The notes under the pieces: model-generated
Told to the model about the DNA's origin: nothing
Database searches by the model: none
Seen by the model: only the letters and a program-made list of their open reading frames with translations
Source of the DNA: Taibaiella helva
GTDB lineage: Bacteria; Bacteroidota; Bacteroidia; Chitinophagales; Chitinophagaceae
Assembly: GCF_003545695.1 (NCBI RefSeq)
Contig: NZ_QUZZ01000001.1
Span: 1-64,000 of the forward strand
Length of the DNA: 64,000 nt
Direction: 5' to 3'
Shown: positions 44,379-53,789 of the stretch, one piece after another
Layout: every line of letters starts with the position of its first letter
How positions within the stretch are numbered: the first letter of the stretch is position 1
Translations under genes and position numbers: made by a program

Positions 44379-44721
44379 TCAATACAGGAGACGCGCAGCC
44401 GCCAGTATCCTGTATATCTTTTCCAGCGGAAGATCCTGCCATGGGCCAGCAACAATATCTTCATTTTCTTCCGTTCCTCCTGCAGCAGCTCGGGGTGCGG
44501 CAATGTATGCCCCGCACGATACCCAGGTATGGCTGCCCTGAATCCTTCCTGGTCCAGAGATAGCAGAACATCTTTCCCTTATAGGTATAGAAGGGCATAC
44601 GATACTTCCAGGCTTCGGCTATATACGGATCGAAGCGCAGCAAAGCGACACGCAGCGCCTGCATACAGCTCCTGGCGGGCTCATCCAGGTTTTCGAAATA
44701 CTGGTCTATAGGGCGGAACAT
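44379..44721 (-). pseudogene. DUF1801-family protein, two frameshifts
   Basis: The first frame reads MFRPIDQYFENLDEPARSCM to QPYLGIVRG and matches the DUF1801 (YdhG-like) fold. It then jumps frame: HTLPHPELLQEERKKMKILL, and jumps again: GPWQDLPLEKIYRILAAARL, with the stop at 44379. Restoring one missing base at about 44514 (a G run) and another at about 44445 would give a whole protein of 114 residues, the family length. It is broken, or the sequence has two errors. Confidence 0.75.
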
Positions 44722-44797
44722 AGGGATGCTTAAAGTTAATACCGGAGACGGGCAAGCCAGCTCTTACCATCAGCCGGCATAAGCGTCCAGAGATGGA

Positions 44798-45544
44798 CTA
44801 ACGGGCACGAACGTAAAAATGAGGGGTATGATTCTTCCCCGTCAGCCGTTCTTCTACTTCGATGCCCGGTATGCTTTTGATCAGGTCGAGCAGCTTTTTA
44901 TGCCCGAAATTACGGGGATCGAAATCGGGCTGCTTCTTCAGGATAAGGCTGCCCAATGCGCCGAGGAATACCCAGCCATCTTCTTCGGCCAGATCCTGCA
45001 CACTGCTTACGATAAGCTTATTCAGGGCTTTGGTACCGGCTGCAGGACTTCTTCCCTTTTCCTTTTTGGCCCTTTTCACCGGCTTGGTGGGTTCCGGCTC
45101 CGCGGCTTCTTTGGGCAGTATTTCGATATAGATAAACTTATTGCAGGAAGCAATAAAAGGCTTTGGCGTTTTTTTCTCGCCCATGCCGAAAACCTGCTTG
45201 CCGGCTTCGCGGAGCCGTGTGGCCAGCCGCGTAAAATCGCTGTCGCTGGATATAATGCAAAAGCCGTCTACATTGCCGGTATACAGGATATCCATGGCGT
45301 CGATAATCAACGCAGCATCGGTAGCATTCTTGCCCGTGGTATAAGCGTATTGCTGTATAGGGATAACGGCGTTTTCGAGCAGCGCCGATTTCCAGCCGCT
45401 GAGCGTAGGCTTGGTCCAGTCGCCATAGATCCGTTTGAATGTAGGCGTACCGTATTTGGCTATTTCTTCCAGCATGCCTTTGATATTGGAATAAGGCACA
45501 TTATCGGCATCGATCAGAACGGCGAGTTTCAGCTCATTGTCCAT
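44798..45544 (-). CDS. NYN-domain nuclease with LOTUS/OST-HTH-like C-terminus
   Basis: 248 residues from MDNELKLAVLIDADNVPYSN. The PIN-like NYN fold shows acidic residues D12 and D14, KNATDAALIIDAMD, and ISSDSDF. The C-terminal part (LIVSSVQDLAEEDGWVFLGALGSLILKKQPDFDPRNFG) has the OST-HTH/LOTUS pattern that binds RNA. A Lys/Pro-rich linker joins them. RNase activity is inferred from the family. The first ATG at 45745 would cross the divergent helicase gene and is rejected. Confidence 0.85.
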   Translation of the reverse strand: MDNELKLAVLIDADNVPYSNIKGMLEEIAKYGTPTFKRIYGDWTKPTLSGWKSALLENAVIPIQQYAYTTGKNATDAALIIDAMDILYTGNVDGFCIISSDSDFTRLATRLREAGKQVFGMGEKKTPKPFIASCNKFIYIEILPKEAAEPEPTKPVKRAKKEKGRSPAAGTKALNKLIVSSVQDLAEEDGWVFLGALGSLILKKQPDFDPRNFGHKKLLDLIKSIPGIEVEERLTGKNHTPHFYVRAR

Positions 45545-45583
45545 AGGTGTTGTTTTTAAAAAATGGCAGTAAAGCTGCCTGAA

Positions 45584-45591
45584 CAAAATTA
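45584..45591 (-). promoter_or_regulatory. -7 element of the NYN gene
   Basis: TAATTTTG, full TAnnTTTG match, 39 nt before the ATG; the divergent element for the helicase is 39 nt away. Confidence 0.55.
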
Positions 45592-45630
45592 GGCAAAAAA
45601 CAGAGCAGGCCGAAGGCTCTCTTTCTTTCG

Positions 45631-45638
45631 TACTTTTG
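45631..45638 (+). promoter_or_regulatory. -7 element of the DEAD-box helicase
   Basis: TACTTTTG, full TAnnTTTG match, 5 nt before the ATG. Confidence 0.6.
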
Positions 45639-45643
45639 CAGCA

Positions 45644-46975
45644 ATGTCGCATAAGAACTACGACCAGGAGCAAATCCTGGCCAACCTCAATATTGAAGCC
45701 CTCAACGAAATGCAGATAGCTTCGATCGAAGCCAATACACAGCACCGGGATGTGATTCTGCTCTCAGCAACAGGTTCAGGAAAAACGCTGGCCTTCCTGC
45801 TGCCGATCCTGGATCGCCTCGACCCCACAGGCAAAATGACGCAGGCCATAATCATCGCACCTTCGCGGGAGCTGGCTATGCAGATCGAGAAGGTATTCAA
45901 GCAAATGGGCACTGGTTACAAGATCACCTGCTGCTATGGCGGTCATAAAAGGGAGATCGAAGAGAACAATTTGATTCAGCCGCCCGCAGTAATTGTGGGT
46001 ACACCGGGCCGTATTGCCGATCATATCCGCAGGGAGAACATCAAGACCGGCGCCATCAGCACACTGGTGCTGGATGAATTTGACAAATCGCTGGAGCTGG
46101 GCTTCCACGAGGAAATGTCGGAGATCGTCGCCGCTTTACCTGAGCTGGATAAACGGATACTGACCTCGGCTACAGCAGCCGTGGATATACCCGGCTTTGT
46201 GGGGCTGGAGGCCGCACAGGAGCTGAATTTCCTGGCAGAGCAGGAAGAGCGGGATAATGCGCTCGCCATAAAAGTGGTCCATTCGGAAGACCGGGACAAG
46301 CTCGATACCCTCTTCAACCTGGTCTGCTACCTGGGCAACCGCCCTACCATTATCTTCTGCAACCACCGGGAGTCGGTGGAACGCACCAGCGATCTGCTGT
46401 GGCAAAATGGCATCATCAACGAATATTATCATGGGGCCATGGAACAGCGCGACAGGGATACGGCGCTGTGCAAATTCCGTAACGGCTCGGCCAATATCCT
46501 GGTCACTACCGACCTTGCAGCAAGAGGCCTCGATATTCCCAATATCCGCTATATCGTCCACTACCACCTGCCATTGACCGAAGAAGTGTACACGCACCGC
46601 AACGGCCGTACGGCCAGGATGGAAGCCAGCGGTACCGCCATACTCCTGCTTTCTCCCGAAGAAAAGCTACCTGCCTATATTCCCGTTGAGGAAACTGAGG
46701 AGATCAAACTGCAGGGACCTTATGAGCTGCCGGAAAAACCGAAGTGGACCACGCTGTATATCCCTTTGGGCAAAAAGAATAAAGTGAACAAGATCGATAT
46801 CGTGGGCTTCCTGTCGCAAAAGGCTGAGCTGAAAAAAGAAGATATCGGGCTGATCGAAGTCAAGGATTTCAGCGCTTTCGTCGCAGTGCGCAAGGTAAAG
46901 GTCAGCCATGCGCTGCATCTTCTCAAAGACGAACGCATCAAGGGCAAAAAGGCGAAGATCGAAGTAGCCAAATAG
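45644..46975 (+). CDS. DEAD-box RNA helicase (DEFD variant)
   Basis: 443 residues. Motif I ATGSGKT (42-48), Ia PSRELA, motif II DEFD (144-147, Phe for Ala), motif III TSAT, and motif VI HRNGRTAR. A C-terminal DbpA-like RNA-binding domain is suggested by WTTLYIPLGKKNKVNKIDIVGFLSQK. It unwinds RNA in ribosome assembly or decay. The Phe at the third position of motif II keeps both acidic residues. Divergent with the NYN nuclease, which may share a role in RNA metabolism. Confidence 0.9.
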   Translation: MSHKNYDQEQILANLNIEALNEMQIASIEANTQHRDVILLSATGSGKTLAFLLPILDRLDPTGKMTQAIIIAPSRELAMQIEKVFKQMGTGYKITCCYGGHKREIEENNLIQPPAVIVGTPGRIADHIRRENIKTGAISTLVLDEFDKSLELGFHEEMSEIVAALPELDKRILTSATAAVDIPGFVGLEAAQELNFLAEQEERDNALAIKVVHSEDRDKLDTLFNLVCYLGNRPTIIFCNHRESVERTSDLLWQNGIINEYYHGAMEQRDRDTALCKFRNGSANILVTTDLAARGLDIPNIRYIVHYHLPLTEEVYTHRNGRTARMEASGTAILLLSPEEKLPAYIPVEETEEIKLQGPYELPEKPKWTTLYIPLGKKNKVNKIDIVGFLSQKAELKKEDIGLIEVKDFSAFVAVRKVKVSHALHLLKDERIKGKKAKIEVAK

Positions 46976-46981
46976 CAAAAC

Positions 46982-47013
46982 AAAAGGGGACAGCTTTTCA
47001 GCTGTCCCCTTCT
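46982..47013. terminator. Terminator between helicase and secreted protein
   Basis: Stem AAGGGGACAGCT / AGCTGTCCCCTT with a TTTC loop, T-rich on both sides, serving the convergent genes. Confidence 0.8.
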
Positions 47014-47045
47014 TTTGAATGGTAATGCGGGCAGGTGTATCGTAA

Positions 47046-48170
47046 TTAATGACGTACAACCAGCTTTTCAGTGGCTGCGCCTGTAGCGGTATTAATGCGT
47101 ATGGTATAGCTTCCGTTGGCCAGGGAAGATACATTCAGCTCATGGCTTGTTGTGCCGTAGGTTACCGGAACATTCAGCCTTTGGCCGGTTAAGGTGTACA
47201 CTTCAATGCTTTGTACGCCGGTGGCTTCCACGTTTACTTTGCTGGTGCCGGCCGGATTGGGAAATACTTTCACATTGCCGGCGCCATCGAAGATCACCTG
47301 GACGATCTTGCTGTAGGTAGTTTTTCCGTCTTTATCCAGTTGCTTCAGGCGGTATTGATTCAGACCAGGCAGCGGTTTGGTATCGGTAAAGCTGTATTCC
47401 AGCTTATCGTTGCTGTTGCCGCCAATAGCCAGGCTGCGCTGATAACCAATCCTGGTGAAGGTTTTGCCGTCGGCGCTGCGCTCGATATCAAAACCCTGGT
47501 TGTTGATCTCGGAAGCGGTACCCCAGGTTACCAGGGCATTGGCGCCTTCCCTTTGCGCTTCAATATGCGTAAAGCTAACCGGCAGTACTACACCGCCAAG
47601 GCCCACCACGCTTATCGTCGGAGAGTTGGACAAGCCGACGGAGGTCGAGCCGTTATTGTAAAAGCGGGTAGTTTGATCGGTTGAGTTAGCGCCATCTATA
47701 GACACATAGAATTCCGTAGCGTCGTTAGCTCCGGCGGAACCCGGTGTGCCGTCGAACAGCCGGCCAACCAGCTCAACAGTAGAAGAGCCCAAGCCATTGG
47801 CAAAGGTTACATTAAATGCGTTCAGCTCTCCGCCAACAGGGATGTTTACGGGATTACCTCCATTGATCACGGCAGAAACGTCATAATAATGGAAGCTGTT
47901 TTCGGTATATGGAGGTGGATAAGTAATGCTGCCGGGTGTTGTCATCAGGCTGGTTGCCGTTAAGGTAGGATTACCAGCTCCCTGGTCGGGAATCCTGATA
48001 CCAAAACGCATGCTGACAAGGTTGCCGGAGATCGCAGCAGCCGTGTTGTTCTTGATCCTTACGATCACAGAGTTAGGCGTCGCGCCATAAATCAGTGTCC
48101 CCTGGATACCTTGTGCATCGGCAAAAAAGGGCATCAGGGCAAGTGCAGATAATAAAGATATTCTTTTCAT
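47046..48170 (-). CDS. Secreted protein with type IX sorting domain
   Basis: 374 residues. Signal peptide MKRISLLSALALMPFFADAQ, an Ig-like beta-sandwich region, a fibronectin-like block (ALVTWGTASEINNQGFDIERSADGKTFTRIG, DTKPLPGLNQYRLKQLDKDGK) that commonly precedes the sorting domain, and a C-terminal T9SS type A domain from VKVFPNPAGTSKVNVE to EKLVVRH. It is exported through the T9SS and anchored at the surface. Its function is unknown. Confidence 0.9.
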   Translation of the reverse strand: MKRISLLSALALMPFFADAQGIQGTLIYGATPNSVIVRIKNNTAAAISGNLVSMRFGIRIPDQGAGNPTLTATSLMTTPGSITYPPPYTENSFHYYDVSAVINGGNPVNIPVGGELNAFNVTFANGLGSSTVELVGRLFDGTPGSAGANDATEFYVSIDGANSTDQTTRFYNNGSTSVGLSNSPTISVVGLGGVVLPVSFTHIEAQREGANALVTWGTASEINNQGFDIERSADGKTFTRIGYQRSLAIGGNSNDKLEYSFTDTKPLPGLNQYRLKQLDKDGKTTYSKIVQVIFDGAGNVKVFPNPAGTSKVNVEATGVQSIEVYTLTGQRLNVPVTYGTTSHELNVSSLANGSYTIRINTATGAATEKLVVRH

Positions 48171-48243
48171 AAAGGAGACATTAGATGGTTAAAGCAATTA
48201 TGGTTGGTGGTCAAAAAGTAGTTAGTTAATTATGGCAAGATGA

Positions 48244-48274
48244 TCCGGGGCGTTTCTTCCTGAAACGTCCCGGA
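48244..48274 (-). terminator. Hairpin between the two secreted-protein genes
   Basis: 13-bp stem TCCGGGGCGTTTC / GAAACGTCCCGGA with a 5-nt loop; weak T tract. Confidence 0.5.
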
Positions 48275-48345
48275 TTCCTTGTTATATAGTGATGTGCAAC
48301 AGCATATGAAAACAGGTGATCTGTTACCCTTCGCCGGTGAAGAGG

Positions 48346-50517
48346 TTATTTCTTCTGCTCGAAGATGGTAATGTATTCGCTTCCCCCCAGGTTGAGCAAC
48401 AGAGCATCGCGGTCGTTTTGGGCGCCGTTGAAACGTACGATACCGTCCAGGTTTACATCGGCCGGCGTGTACACACTGAAAATGGTCGATGCTTCATTTC
48501 CGCTTAGGAATTGGAGAATAACATCGCGGTCATTGGTCGCTCCGTTGAACCGGGTATTGGAATTGCTGTTGGCATTGCCGCCGCGCATAGCTGTATAGCC
48601 GTTGAGCGTAACGAAAGCGTTAGCATCGCCAAAAAGTGTTGCGTCGGTTGCGGAAGTAAAGTCGAACAGGTTATCTCCCGGAACATAGGGCGTAAGGTTG
48701 CTGCTCAGCGCAAGGTGATTGCGATGCCTGATCGTGAGGTAGTACGATCCTGCCAGCGCCTTCATCACTATAGGCTGGGTCTTATCCAGGTTAGTGATGT
48801 TGCCGTTTTCCAGCATAAATCCGACTTTGCGGTCGACCAGGTTGTTTGCAGTATCTTTCAGCTCGAGCAGCACCCAGTCTACAATATCGGTATTGGCCGC
48901 AGTAGCGGTAAATACAGCTGCCGATACAGATTCGGTTCCGGGGTAAAGGAACGGCGCAACGCTATAAGGCTGTGTGGTAGCATTAGCCGCCAGCACAGTT
49001 GCCCAGGCTGCAGTTACGTCCCTGTTACGGTTGCCATCGAAGGTTCCCTGCAGGTAAGCGATAGGGCTGAAGGAAACGCAGTTCCCGTTGGTACCGGTTA
49101 CAGAAACCGGCATACGGGCCGATTCTACCCCGGGACAAGTAGATGAGGTCACATAGAAGCTAACAGTAACATTGTTGGCGGGAACCGTCATATTGTAAAA
49201 GGTATCGGTGCTTACCACAGTACCGGCATCGTTATACCATTTATAGCTGGTAGCCGGCTTCACGTTGCTGATCGCAAGGCGCATGGAAGTGCCGGGACAG
49301 CTGGTAACCGGCGGTACGGGTACTATAGGGGCTGGCGGTACGCGGTCCACGCTGTACAGCTCGATAAACTGGGCCACTGAAATATTGGCCAGCTGTACAT
49401 AAGTAAGGCGTATTTCGTCGTACTGCATATTCTGCGCTGCAGTAGTATCCACCTTCAGCTGGAATTCAGCGGGAATATTGCTGCCCAGGTTCAGGGAGAT
49501 CAGGGCCAGCAGCTGTGCGCTCAATACACTGCTCAGGCTGGAGGAGCTGAGAAGCGTATCGTGGCGATAGGCGTCAACGGTCATAGTATTGAGCACATTG
49601 GCAGAAAGCAAGGTTGCCGGGAACCTTAACCGGAACTTTACCTGGTCTCCGGGCTTGGACAGGTTGGAGAAATGAAAGCTCTGGCTGAAGGTAGAACCTA
49701 TAGCTACTGTGGCCGTACCATATCCGAAAGTAGAAGCAGTAGTCGTATCGGCATCAATGGCGTATTGAGGGTTCTTTACCGGCAGACCGTCGGGGCCCGT
49801 CAGCAAGCCCAGGGAAAGACCGGTAGCATCATATGATGTCGTTACGAAAGGATTGCAGGGATCATAAGCACCGCTCAAGTAAAAAGCATCCTGCACTTTA
49901 AGGGTATAGCTGGAAGCCACCAGGCCACCGGTAACCACCGATATGCGGAGCCGGCGGTAGGCAAGGCCGGCGCTGGCCTTGAAAGTAAGGTATGTCTGGC
50001 CGGTAGCATCCTTAACAAAATTGAAGCGGCCCTGGGTAAATACACGGGTACCGTCCGAGTTGTAGCTAACCAGGGTGGTTCCGGCATTATTTTTGACATC
50101 CACTTCTATATGGCGGTTGCCCAGCAATCCGGTAACCAGGTTACCAAGCGAGCCTCCGGCCAGTACAGACAGCAAGCCCTGGGCGTCGTCCTGTATGGCG
50201 ACATATACAGTAGCGCCCTCCGGTACATCTCCCGAAAAACCGATTTCAACATAGCTGCTTTTTTGAGACCCGAGACCCAACAGTATGGTTTCGGCCTGGA
50301 GCGTGGCAAAAGTAGCCGGTACGCCATCAGAAGCATTTGCAAAATCGGGAACATCAAAAGTTGTAGGAATAATGCCGCCACCCGTACTGTGTGCTATCGC
50401 ATTTGTCGCATAATTCCGCGTAAGCTGCGCTTTTGCGGAGATGGAGAGGGTAAGCAGGGAAACCAACACTGAAGTGAACAGCAGTTTATCCCTGAAGTGT
50501 AGAGTTTTCTTTTTCAT
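48346..50517 (-). CDS. Large secreted protein with dockerin-like C-terminal repeats
   Basis: 723 residues from MKKKTLHFRDKLLFTSVLVS, signal ending near AKA. The body is beta-rich; an Ig-like Cys pair surrounds the region from SCPGTSMRLAISNVKPATSYKW. Near the C-terminus are two related units, NTRFNGATNDRDVILQFLSG and VRFNGAQNDRDALLLNLGG; the second follows DVNLDG, which has the Dx(N/D)xDG calcium-loop pattern of dockerin-type repeats. No T9SS CTD is seen after them. It may be a surface or scaffold protein; function unknown. Confidence 0.7.
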   Translation of the reverse strand: MKKKTLHFRDKLLFTSVLVSLLTLSISAKAQLTRNYATNAIAHSTGGGIIPTTFDVPDFANASDGVPATFATLQAETILLGLGSQKSSYVEIGFSGDVPEGATVYVAIQDDAQGLLSVLAGGSLGNLVTGLLGNRHIEVDVKNNAGTTLVSYNSDGTRVFTQGRFNFVKDATGQTYLTFKASAGLAYRRLRISVVTGGLVASSYTLKVQDAFYLSGAYDPCNPFVTTSYDATGLSLGLLTGPDGLPVKNPQYAIDADTTTASTFGYGTATVAIGSTFSQSFHFSNLSKPGDQVKFRLRFPATLLSANVLNTMTVDAYRHDTLLSSSSLSSVLSAQLLALISLNLGSNIPAEFQLKVDTTAAQNMQYDEIRLTYVQLANISVAQFIELYSVDRVPPAPIVPVPPVTSCPGTSMRLAISNVKPATSYKWYNDAGTVVSTDTFYNMTVPANNVTVSFYVTSSTCPGVESARMPVSVTGTNGNCVSFSPIAYLQGTFDGNRNRDVTAAWATVLAANATTQPYSVAPFLYPGTESVSAAVFTATAANTDIVDWVLLELKDTANNLVDRKVGFMLENGNITNLDKTQPIVMKALAGSYYLTIRHRNHLALSSNLTPYVPGDNLFDFTSATDATLFGDANAFVTLNGYTAMRGGNANSNSNTRFNGATNDRDVILQFLSGNEASTIFSVYTPADVNLDGIVRFNGAQNDRDALLLNLGGSEYITIFEQKK

Positions 50518-50962
50518 TGCCAGTCTGTGTTTTACTTTGGTTAGGTAAAAAAGATGAGGAAATAATATCTCTATAGGGTTTTGGCTCGTGCCTAAAACAT
50601 TACATCCTATCGGAATACATAGCAAAGTTCTGCTGGTTTCCTTAAATGAGGATTATTAGTTATACTAAATTAAATTAGAGCTAACCACTAATTTTAATGA
50701 CAATTACATAGAAATACTATACAAGTACTAGTAGAAATACTAGTTACAATTCAAATATTTTGCTTTATATTGCAATAATTATAACATAATTGAGTTTCAT
50801 TTTCAGGCTCTATGTTTTTAAAAGTATCCAATTGTCATATTATAATTCCAGGCGCATACTTTAAGCCATCTGAAAACCAACCTGGTGATTATCAGGAAGC
50901 CGGAAGAGCATAAAGTATAGTCGCTAGTATAAATCATATCCATAGCACTAAAAAATAATATA
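50518..50962. other. AT-rich intergenic region
   Basis: About 445 nt, markedly AT-rich, with ACTAGTAGAAATACTAGT at 50728-50745 (two ACTAGT boxes 6 nt apart). It is between divergent genes and probably holds promoters for both. No coding frame. Confidence 0.5.
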
Positions 50963-51631
50963 ATGATTGAGATTCTTATTGTCGACGACCATCCGATCTT
51001 CCGGCTCGGATTAAAAGAATTTTTAAGTCAGAAAAGCCAATTCAGGATCATAGGCGAAGCGGGCACCGGCGAAGATGCCATAGCCCTGGCCCGTGAGCTC
51101 AATCCACACATTGTGATCATGGATACCGATGTCCCCAAAACCAACGGGATAGACGCAACCAACCAGATCCTGAAACAAAACCCTTCCATTAAAGTGATTG
51201 CTCTCTCTCACTTCGACGATGATAACGAGGTCATGGAAATGCTGAAAGCCGGCTCGAAAGGCCTCATCTTTAAATCGGGCGAAATGGAAGAAGTGATACA
51301 GGCAGTAGAGAAGGTCGCCGCAAATGAAGAGTTCTACTCTAAAGAAGCTGTTGAGGTGATCATTAACCGTTTTGCGCGCGGCAATCCTGAAGTGAAGGCC
51401 TTACTGAAGATACCAGGCTTTTCAGACCGCGAAATGGATATCATTAAGCTGGTTTGCCTGCAGAAAACAGCGAAAGAGATCGGGCATCTTTTATTTATCA
51501 GTGAAAAGACAGTGGATTTTCACCGGCAGAAGATCATTGAGAAAATGTCGGTGAAAAATATTATCGGTCTGGTATTATACGCTATTAAAAACGGTTTGGT
51601 TAACATCAATGATTTAGAGCTCACACAATAA
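50963..51631 (+). CDS. NarL/LuxR-family response regulator
   Basis: 222 residues. Receiver with D8-D9, phosphoacceptor D54 (IMDTDVPKTNG), Ser in IALSHF, Lys in IFKSG. C-terminal LuxR helix-turn-helix: FSDREMDIIKLVCLQKTAKEIGHLLFISEKTVDFHRQKI. No kinase adjoins; a regulator of the same type follows after 286 nt. The terminator is at 51661-51700. Confidence 0.88.
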   Translation: MIEILIVDDHPIFRLGLKEFLSQKSQFRIIGEAGTGEDAIALARELNPHIVIMDTDVPKTNGIDATNQILKQNPSIKVIALSHFDDDNEVMEMLKAGSKGLIFKSGEMEEVIQAVEKVAANEEFYSKEAVEVIINRFARGNPEVKALLKIPGFSDREMDIIKLVCLQKTAKEIGHLLFISEKTVDFHRQKIIEKMSVKNIIGLVLYAIKNGLVNINDLELTQ

Positions 51632-51660
51632 TTTTACAAAGCAATTCCCATACATTTACT

Positions 51661-51700
51661 ATCCCCGGGATATACCACAAGTATTCCCGGGATTATTTTT
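51661..51700 (+). terminator. Terminator of the first NarL-type gene
   Basis: Imperfect stem around CCCGGGAT / ATTCCCGGGAT, then TTATTTTT. Confidence 0.6.
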
Positions 51701-51917
51701 CCCAGCCTGTGTTTTTCCCGGTATTTTCTCTCCGACACGCGCTTTATCGATAGCCCGGATAAATTAAACCCGGCCTTTGTCGATTATCAGCATAAAATAT
51801 TAGCACAACCAGCGCCATTACGGACTTTTGCTTCATCTTTTCTTGCACAGCTACGGTACAGCTTCCCGCAGCTCCTCTTGCAAAAAGCCGGTGGCGTTTT
51901 ATTAAAATTCTGGTCTA

Positions 51918-52556
51918 ATGAACATTCTGTTGATCGACGGGCATCGTTTGTTTTCCGATGCATTAAGACACCGGTTGCTGGCCCGGCCCGATATAGAGAA
52001 AGTGTACATCAGCGATGAGCTTTGCTTTGCCCTGGAGCCTTATCTTTCCGGCATCGACATTGTTATCTGCGATATGAACGAGCCGAGGATGAGCGGCCTG
52101 CAGGTAATCGGGATGCTGCGCAGCAAGCTGAAAGATCAGGTACATATCGCTGTGGTATCGGGTATAACCAACCTCCCCGCCATAAAGCAGGCGCTGACCG
52201 CAGGCGCCGATGCTTTCGTTTCGAAAAATGCGGATACAGACGAGTTGCTCGAAGCCATCTACACGATTCAGGCCGGCAGACGGTTTATCAGCCGCAGCTT
52301 ACGAGCGCATTTTCTTAATGCTGTTTACCGGGAAGAACAAAACGGCCCATCGCTCACCAATAAGGAAAAAAGTATCATGAGGGAGCTTTGCGCCGGCCAC
52401 ACGATCAAGGATATCGCACAGGAAATGGGCGTCAGCCCGCACGCCGTGCAATATCACCAGCGCAATATCCTGCGCAAGCTCAACCTCAGCCGAACGGCCG
52501 ACCTTATTGTTTATGCTGTGCAAAATGGTATCTATTCCTCCTTGTCGGACAGCTGA
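51918..52556 (+). CDS. NarL/LuxR-family response regulator, atypical receiver
   Basis: 212 residues. The acidic pocket reads IDGH (D7, then G8 where the second Asp is expected), the phosphoacceptor is D52 (ICDMNEPRMSG), Ser in VVSG, Lys in FVSKNA. LuxR domain: LTNKEKSIMRELCAGHTIKDIAQEMGVSPHAVQYHQRNI. The altered pocket may weaken Mg binding and phosphorylation. The 3' end overlaps the convergent HEAT-repeat gene by 25 nt. Confidence 0.85.
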   Translation: MNILLIDGHRLFSDALRHRLLARPDIEKVYISDELCFALEPYLSGIDIVICDMNEPRMSGLQVIGMLRSKLKDQVHIAVVSGITNLPAIKQALTAGADAFVSKNADTDELLEAIYTIQAGRRFISRSLRAHFLNAVYREEQNGPSLTNKEKSIMRELCAGHTIKDIAQEMGVSPHAVQYHQRNILRKLNLSRTADLIVYAVQNGIYSSLSDS

Positions 52557-53320
52557 ATGAGCCCGTCGAAGCAGGCGGCAAGATAAGCGCGGGCATCCTG
52601 TGTCGACATAGCGGCAAAGTTGCGGTAACGGTGATGCACCGATAGGATTTCTGCCAGCGCTTTTTGTACCAGCTTCCGGTTTTCCCAGTCGAGCAAAGCC
52701 AGGGCCACTTTTTCAAGGCAGCCTTTTTTATAAGCGATCTGCCCGATCACATGCACCAACGTATTGCTTACGCGTGCGGTAGTATCCCATTGCAATTCTT
52801 CCAGCAGGGGCAATATGTCCTCTGGGTGGGTTCTTCCCCTCAGCTCGATGCCGTGACAGATCTCCCGCCGGATCTCTTTGTCGGGATGATGCAGGTATTC
52901 CCTGGCCCAGGCCAGCACAGGAGCCGGGTTTACCTGCCCCATTTTCTTCACCGAGCCGATGACCGCGTTGCGCACGATATGCGCCGGATCCAGCAAGCCC
53001 TTATCGAAAAAAGGACGCATCTGCCCGAATTCTTTTTTTCCGATCTCCCCGGCTGCATTGATCACCGTCTGCCGTACTTTATCATGGGGATGCTCCAGGA
53101 GACCGGCAAGCAGGCCTGGAAGAGTATGCTGCAGGTCCGCAGCAGCGAAGTAGATTCTTCCTGTTGCGGTATAGGCTGCTTTACGGATATAGGTATCGTT
53201 GTCGGAAAAGTAGAGCACAACCGGCACCAGGTTTCTGTAAAGAAAGGCTTCGTGCAGCTCGTGGCTGATATCGGCTGCCAGCGCGGCGCGTTCTTTCTTC
53301 TCCAGGTCGTAAAAAGCCAT
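52532..53320 (-). CDS. HEAT-repeat protein
   Basis: 262 residues. Helical repeats visible: DNDTYIRKAAYTATGRIYFA, HPHDKVRQTVINAAGEIGKKE, DPAHIVRNAVIGSVKKMGQ, HPDKEIRREICHGIELRGR, each starting with an acidic-x-x-hydrophobic-R pattern. It is a likely protein-binding scaffold. The 3' end overlaps the regulator's 3' end on the other strand. Confidence 0.8.
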   Translation of the reverse strand: MAFYDLEKKERAALAADISHELHEAFLYRNLVPVVLYFSDNDTYIRKAAYTATGRIYFAAADLQHTLPGLLAGLLEHPHDKVRQTVINAAGEIGKKEFGQMRPFFDKGLLDPAHIVRNAVIGSVKKMGQVNPAPVLAWAREYLHHPDKEIRREICHGIELRGRTHPEDILPLLEELQWDTTARVSNTLVHVIGQIAYKKGCLEKVALALLDWENRKLVQKALAEILSVHHRYRNFAAMSTQDARAYLAACFDGLIQLSDKEE

Positions 53321-53789
53321 AGGATGGGGAATTACGCTGCAAAAATAAAAGGATCAATGGAAAATAAAGTGCAGCCGCCGCTATCTTTTCAAGAGACACA
53401 TCTTTGTGGCGCATTGCATTGGCTTCCTGTCCGGGGCAGTATTTACATGGCGCACCTATAACAACAAAGCAATGCCGGGATAACCTGAAAAAATAAACGC
53501 CGGTCCAGAGCGAACCGGCGTTCTTTTTCGCCGCTGATAGGGTTTGCGACGCCGGGCGTTGGGACCCGGACCCTTTCTTTGTCGCTAACCTCCGATGCAA
53601 TAACAGAGAATCAGGGGCGTACTTACTTTTGAACCAATCCATTTTAACCAGATCATCCGATCAAAACAGGAAATCAAAAGTCTGAAATCCGCTCCACATA
53701 AGCAATCCCCATTTTAAAGGGGGTACCAAAGTGGGGTTTGAAATTCCGTTTGGCCAGCCTACTTTGCGGACGTAAATGAGTATGGTAAA
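53321..53789. other. Intergenic stretch with terminator
   Basis: About 470 nt with the hairpin at 53496-53522 and a short GC-rich inverted repeat near 53546-53571. I see no credible gene; a 153-codon minus frame over 53181-53642 is Arg/Ser/Cys-rich and conflicts with the HEAT gene. Confidence 0.5.
53496..53522. terminator. Bidirectional hairpin
   Basis: 9-bp stem AACGCCGGT / ACCGGCGTT with T-rich sequence on both sides. No gene obviously ends into it. Confidence 0.55.

Noticed and set aside
53181-53642. 153-codon minus frame
   Set aside because: Overlaps the HEAT-repeat gene in another frame and has a non-protein-like composition.
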